DNA of 15,636 nt from an uncultured Gardnerella sp. (GTDB lineage: Bacteria; Actinomycetota; Actinomycetes; Actinomycetales; Bifidobacteriaceae), in assembly GCA_947254595.1 (NCBI GenBank), contig CAMYED010000024.1, positions 1 to 15,636 on the forward strand, written 5' to 3'. The first letter of the stretch is position 1, and each line of letters opens with the position of its first letter. A program made the position numbers and the translations under genes. Shown one piece after another: positions 13,072-15,636 of this stretch. Under the pieces are notes generated by a model. The model was given only the letters and a program-made list of their open reading frames with translations. It ran no database searches and was not told the origin of the DNA.

Positions 13072-13713
13072 ATGACATGGAATCCATTTGCAAAGAAATC
13101 CGTTGCTGACGAATCTAAAGTAGGCGCATCGGCTAAGTCGGAATCTGAACAGAAGTCTGAACAGAAGCCTGTGCCTAAGTCTCGCGAAAAAAACGCGCCA
13201 ACTCCTAAGCGCAACGCGGCTCAGGCGCAGAATCTTCGACCGCTTGTGCCGGCTGATCGTAAGGCTAGCGCAAAGCAGGCACGCGCTAGAATCAGAGAGC
13301 GCGAAAATGTGCAATATGAGGCTATGCGCACTGGCGATTTAGCGCACATGCCAAAGATTGAGCAGCTTCCGTGGCGCGTGTATATTCGTGATTACGTGGA
13401 CGCGCGCTTTAATATCGGCGAGTTTTTCGTGCCGGTTGCAATTGTGATTATGGTCTGCTTGTTTGTGCTTTCGAAGTTTATTATCGTGTACATAGTGCTA
13501 GCTGTGCTGCTGTATACGTACTTGTTTGCTTCCGTAATAGACATGTTTGTTATGTGGCGCAAGTTGCGTAAGGAGCTTATTAAGCGTTTTGGTGATGCTG
13601 CTGTTTCTAAGAAGTCGCGTTCTGGCATGTATGCGTGGAGTCGCGCTATGCAGATGCGTCGCTGGCGTTTGCCGAAGCCAAGTTCTCCTAAGCGCGGGAA
13701 TTGGCCTAAGTAA
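13072..13713 (+). CDS. DUF3043-family membrane protein
   Basis: 213 residues. The N-terminal half is charged and Lys/Gln/Ala-rich with no stable fold expected. It contains the family's TPKRNAAQAQNLRPLVPADRK-type segment (about 43-64) and a basic RARIRERE stretch. Then comes WRVYIRDYVDARFNIGEFFVP (about 102-122), which I recognise as the DUF3043 signature, two membrane helices (about 122-142 and 142-162), and a basic C-terminal tail. The function is unknown. It is an actinobacterial family of predicted inner-membrane proteins. The gene precedes the DUF4191 gene, another actinobacterial membrane family of unknown role; the 111-bp gap between them is AT-rich. Confidence 0.85.
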   Translation: MTWNPFAKKSVADESKVGASAKSESEQKSEQKPVPKSREKNAPTPKRNAAQAQNLRPLVPADRKASAKQARARIRERENVQYEAMRTGDLAHMPKIEQLPWRVYIRDYVDARFNIGEFFVPVAIVIMVCLFVLSKFIIVYIVLAVLLYTYLFASVIDMFVMWRKLRKELIKRFGDAAVSKKSRSGMYAWSRAMQMRRWRLPKPSSPKRGNWPK

Positions 13714-13715
13714 TC

Positions 13716-13749
13716 GCAAATTTATTAATACAAATTTATTAATATTTGC
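13716..13749. repeat. AT-rich direct and inverted repeat before the DUF4191 gene
   Basis: AAATTTATTAATA occurs twice (13718-13730 and 13732-13744) inside an outer inverted pair GCAAAT (13716) and ATTTGC (13744-13749). A possible -35, TTGCAC, overlaps the right edge (13746-13751), but the matching -10 is poor. Confidence 0.7.
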
Positions 13750-13824
13750 ACAATCGACTATTATTATTTGAGATAACTTGTTATTTATATAACTCAAACA
13801 CAACGCGAATATCAGGGGTAGCGC

Positions 13825-14646
13825 ATGGCACAAAGCAAAGCACAGAATAATTCACAGGGTGCATCGAAAAAAGCGGGTCAGTCCATGAAAAAGCAGGGGA
13901 TGATTTCGCAAATTATCCGCATTTATAAGTACACGCATGCGGATGATAAGCAATTGCCGATTTGGTTGGCCGTAGCGTTTGTAGCACCAATAGTTGTTAC
14001 TGCTGTAATTGGATTGTTAATGCGCTGGTCAGTTGTGACTTGGATTATGATGCTTGTTACTGCTGTTATGATTGGCTTCCTGCTGTTTACTGTTGTGCTT
14101 ACGAAGCGCGCGGATAAGGTTGGTTATGCAAAGTTGGAGGGTCGTCCGGGGGCGGCTGCCGGCATTCTTTCCGCTATTAATAAGGGCGGTTTTACTTTCC
14201 CGCAGCAGCCTGTGTGGGTTGATCCTCGCACGAAAGATGCAATTTGGCGCGGCACTGGTTTTAATGGAATTTTCCTTGTTGGTGAGGGTAATTACGAGCG
14301 TTTAATGCACGCAATGGATCGTCAGGAGCATGCTATAAAAAGCGTAACTGCCGGTTCTAATATACCTGTATATCGTATTGCTGTTGGTAATGGTGAAAAT
14401 CAGGTGAAGCTTAAGCAATTGCGTGGAAAAGTGTTGCGCGCAAAGACTTTGCAGCCTACGAATCACAAGTTTGCGCTTCTTAATAAGATTCATCCAAACC
14501 GTCGTTTCTTCCTTACTAAGACGGAGCTGGCTATTTTGAATGAGCGTTTGCGTACTTTGCAAAGCAAAAGCGGTTTTGGTATTCCAAAGGGTATTGATCC
14601 AACTCGTCCGCAGCGTATTAGCCGTCGTGCGATGCGTGGTAAGTGA
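13825..14646 (+). CDS. DUF4191-family membrane protein
   Basis: 273 residues. After a Gln/Lys/Ser-rich start (1-25) there is QIIRIYKYTHADDKQLPIWL, the conserved DUF4191 opening. Two membrane helices follow (about 50-68 and 71-94). The soluble part begins KRADKVGYAKLEGRPGAAAG and includes GTGFNGIFLVGEG and NRRFFLTKTELAILNERL. These match the family as I know it; its function is not established, and in several actinobacteria it lies near lipoate and glutamine synthetase genes, which are not seen here. ATG 13825 follows CAGGGG at 6-nt spacing. The C-terminus is basic (RRAMRGK). Confidence 0.85.
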   Translation: MAQSKAQNNSQGASKKAGQSMKKQGMISQIIRIYKYTHADDKQLPIWLAVAFVAPIVVTAVIGLLMRWSVVTWIMMLVTAVMIGFLLFTVVLTKRADKVGYAKLEGRPGAAAGILSAINKGGFTFPQQPVWVDPRTKDAIWRGTGFNGIFLVGEGNYERLMHAMDRQEHAIKSVTAGSNIPVYRIAVGNGENQVKLKQLRGKVLRAKTLQPTNHKFALLNKIHPNRRFFLTKTELAILNERLRTLQSKSGFGIPKGIDPTRPQRISRRAMRGK

Positions 14647-14683
14647 GTTTTGTTGCTTTAGTTTTGTTGCTTTAGTCTTGTTG
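14647..14683. repeat. 14-bp tandem repeat after the DUF4191 gene
   Basis: GTTTTGTTGCTTTA occurs at 14647-14660 and 14661-14674, followed by a partial, diverged third unit (GTCTTGTTG). No terminator hairpin is present between the DUF4191 gene and the next promoter. Confidence 0.88.
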
Positions 14684-14711
14684 TGCGTGCGTCTATGCGG
14701 TGCCGTACAAT
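14681..14711 (+). promoter_or_regulatory. Promoter of the TPP riboswitch-ykoE transcript
   Basis: TACAAT (14706-14711) matches the -10 consensus at five of six positions. TTGTGC (14681-14686) is a partial -35 at 19-nt spacing. The predicted start, about 14718, falls right at the 5' end of the riboswitch aptamer, which supports the call. Confidence 0.55.
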
Positions 14712-14715
14712 CTTC

Positions 14716-14822
14716 AATCGACACGGGTGCTTTGTGTTGGCGCGTTTATTTAGCGTGTTCGTGCAAAGCTGAGAGAAAACCGCTTGAACGTGAATCCGGG
14801 TAATACCGGCGCACGGAGGTCA
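14716..14822 (+). promoter_or_regulatory. TPP (THI-box) riboswitch aptamer
   Basis: The conserved thi-box features appear in order: CGGGTGC (14724-14730), a variable stem TTTG...CAAAG, CTGAGAG (14769-14775), ACCGC-TTGAAC, then CCGGGTAATACCGG (14796-14809) and GCACGGA. CGGG/ACCG closes the CTGAGAG arm. CGTG/CACG (14789-14792 with 14812-14815) is a paired change relative to the usual CCTG/TAGG, which supports real structure. GAC/GTC closes P1. It binds thiamine pyrophosphate and controls thiamine uptake or synthesis genes, here ykoE. Only the exact ends are uncertain. Confidence 0.93.
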
Positions 14823-14904
14823 GTTTTTCCCGTGCCTGAGAGTTGTTGCAATGTTTCGTTGTAACGCAAAATATTGCATTGCGCACAATGTAACGCATTG
14901 CAAC
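14811..14904 (+). promoter_or_regulatory. Candidate expression platform of the TPP riboswitch
   Basis: GCACGG (14811-14816, aptamer 3' strand) can pair with CCGTGC (14830-14835). CACGGG (14722-14727, aptamer 5' side) can pair with the overlapping CCCGTG (14829-14834). These pairings compete with the aptamer. Downstream, GTTGCAATG (14845-14853) pairs with CATTGCAAC (14896-14904), closing a structured 60-nt domain that ends 7 nt before the ykoE ribosome binding site. I see no hairpin plus U-tract, so control is more likely translational, but this is inference. Confidence 0.45.
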
Positions 14905-14928
14905 GCAGAATAAGAAAGGCACATTTTT

Positions 14929-15537
14929 ATGTCAGAAGAAAATTATCAGTCCAACATGCAGTGGCGTGTTGCAGACATCGCAGTTGCTTCCGTAATTGGC
15001 GTTGTTTCTGCTTTTATTTATTGGGTTGTTGCCATTTTTAGTGAGGTTCCATGGACTGCGCTAAACAGCATTCTTCCAGGTTTTGCAGGTCTTATTAACG
15101 GTCTTTGGCTCTTCGCTGCTCCTTTGGCCGCAGTAATCGTGCGTAAGCCAGGCGCTGCTATTTATGCTGAAGTCGTAGCTGGTGTGCTCGAAGCTTTGAT
15201 GGGCAACCAGTGGGGTGGTGCTGAAACCTTCGCTATTGCAGTGGTTCAGGGTCTGTTTGCTGAAATTGCGTTCATTATTTTCGCTTACAAGAAGTGGAAT
15301 TTGAACACAATGATTCTTTCCGGCGCATTGACTGGCATTGGTTGCTGGGGTTACACCTTCCTCGGTAAGTTGCAGGCTGTTAGCGTATTCGGCAAGTATG
15401 GTCTTCCATACTTCGTCAGCACAGTGGTTTCCGGCATTGTGATTGCAGGCATTTTGATGTGGTTCTTGTATGTGGGAATCGCTAAGACCGGCGCGTTGGA
15501 TCAGTTTGCTTCCGGTCGCGAAATCCGCGAAAAATAG
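14929..15537 (+). CDS. ykoE: YkoE-type ECF transporter substrate-binding membrane subunit (thiamine or precursor)
   Basis: 202 residues, about six membrane helices. MQWRVADIAVASVIGVVSAF, followed by a helix pair, PGFAGLINGLWLFAAPLAA, RKPGAAIYAEVVAGVLEAL and GNQWGG, match the YkoE family, the S-component of the YkoEDC ECF transporter. Such transporters take up thiamine or its hydroxymethylpyrimidine moiety with an ATPase (YkoD) and a transmembrane T-component (YkoC). The TPP riboswitch directly upstream supports a thiamine-related substrate. ATG 14929 follows AAGAAAGG at 9-nt spacing. The next gene starts 55 bp after the stop and probably belongs to the same operon. Confidence 0.93.
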   Translation: MSEENYQSNMQWRVADIAVASVIGVVSAFIYWVVAIFSEVPWTALNSILPGFAGLINGLWLFAAPLAAVIVRKPGAAIYAEVVAGVLEALMGNQWGGAETFAIAVVQGLFAEIAFIIFAYKKWNLNTMILSGALTGIGCWGYTFLGKLQAVSVFGKYGLPYFVSTVVSGIVIAGILMWFLYVGIAKTGALDQFASGREIREK

Positions 15538-15591
15538 CGAATAACGTATTCGCAAAAATTAAAAATCTATCATTGCCATAAAGGATTTACT

Positions 15592-15636
15592 ATGCCTGAT
15601 GCTGTTAAATCGCAAGAATCTGAAACTTTCCTTCCA
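15592..15636 (+). CDS. Start of the next gene, probably the ECF ATPase (partial)
   Basis: ATG 15592 follows AAAGGA at 6-nt spacing, and the frame stays open for 15 codons to the right edge (MPDAVKSQESETFLP). The sequence is too short to show a domain. From its position after ykoE I infer a YkoD-like energy-coupling ATPase. The preceding 54 bp have no terminator or separate promoter that I can see. Confidence 0.6.
   Translation, partial: MPDAVKSQESETFLP

Noticed and set aside
14832..14913. Two tiny leader reading frames (GTG 14832, 10 codons; ATG 14851, 20 codons) in the riboswitch platform
   Set aside because: Ribosome binding sites are weak or badly spaced (GGAGG is 12 nt from the GTG), and the coding sequence is just the palindromic domain; no independent support.

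Overview
The window looks like chromosomal DNA of a low-GC actinobacterium of the Bifidobacteriaceae, most likely Gardnerella. This is inferred from the gene content: a GpmA end, PhoU, a SenX3-type sensor, the actinobacterial families DUF2530, DUF3043 and DUF4191, and a YkoE-type ECF transporter under a TPP riboswitch. AT-rich codon choice, leaderless-type starts and one TTG start fit too. No species was confirmed by search. I see no phage, insertion sequence, CRISPR array, rRNA or tRNA.

Layout. 1-1027: the end of gpmA converges on phoU, with a bidirectional terminator between them. 1028-2953: a divergent region carries a degenerate 14-bp tandem array, then a SenX3-like sensor kinase, then a small DUF2530 membrane protein on the minus strand. 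3027-5534: an 8-bp satellite lies between the DUF2530 gene and two surface peptidoglycan hydrolases, a membrane-anchored CHAP protein and a secreted NlpC/P60 protein. 5535-8952: a tandem UspA protein, then on the minus strand a GT4 glycosyltransferase and an OsmC protein. 9151-11348: thyA, folA/dfrA and a low-molecular-weight protein tyrosine phosphatase form a probable folate/dTMP operon. 11579-14646: an M20 dipeptidase, a DUF3043 and a DUF4191 membrane protein. 14647-15636: promoter, TPP riboswitch, ykoE, and the first 15 codons of the next gene, probably the ECF ATPase.

Two things stand out. First, the SenX3-like kinase has Glu229 where the H-box should have its phosphoacceptor histidine, although its ATP-binding boxes look intact; together with the missing adjacent response regulator this suggests an altered phosphate-signalling circuit. 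Second, thirteen copies of a roughly 36-nt imperfect palindrome, with core close to TTACACGCGTGTAA, occupy six intergenic regions. I found none in a gene. The arms differ between copies, but in several copies they still pair with each other. This looks like a dispersed structured element that I cannot assign to a named family.

The intergenic DNA is also full of short tandem duplications (8 to 19 bp units), and in-frame repeats of 6 or 9 bp sit in linkers of two genes. This points to replication slippage as a source of variation here.
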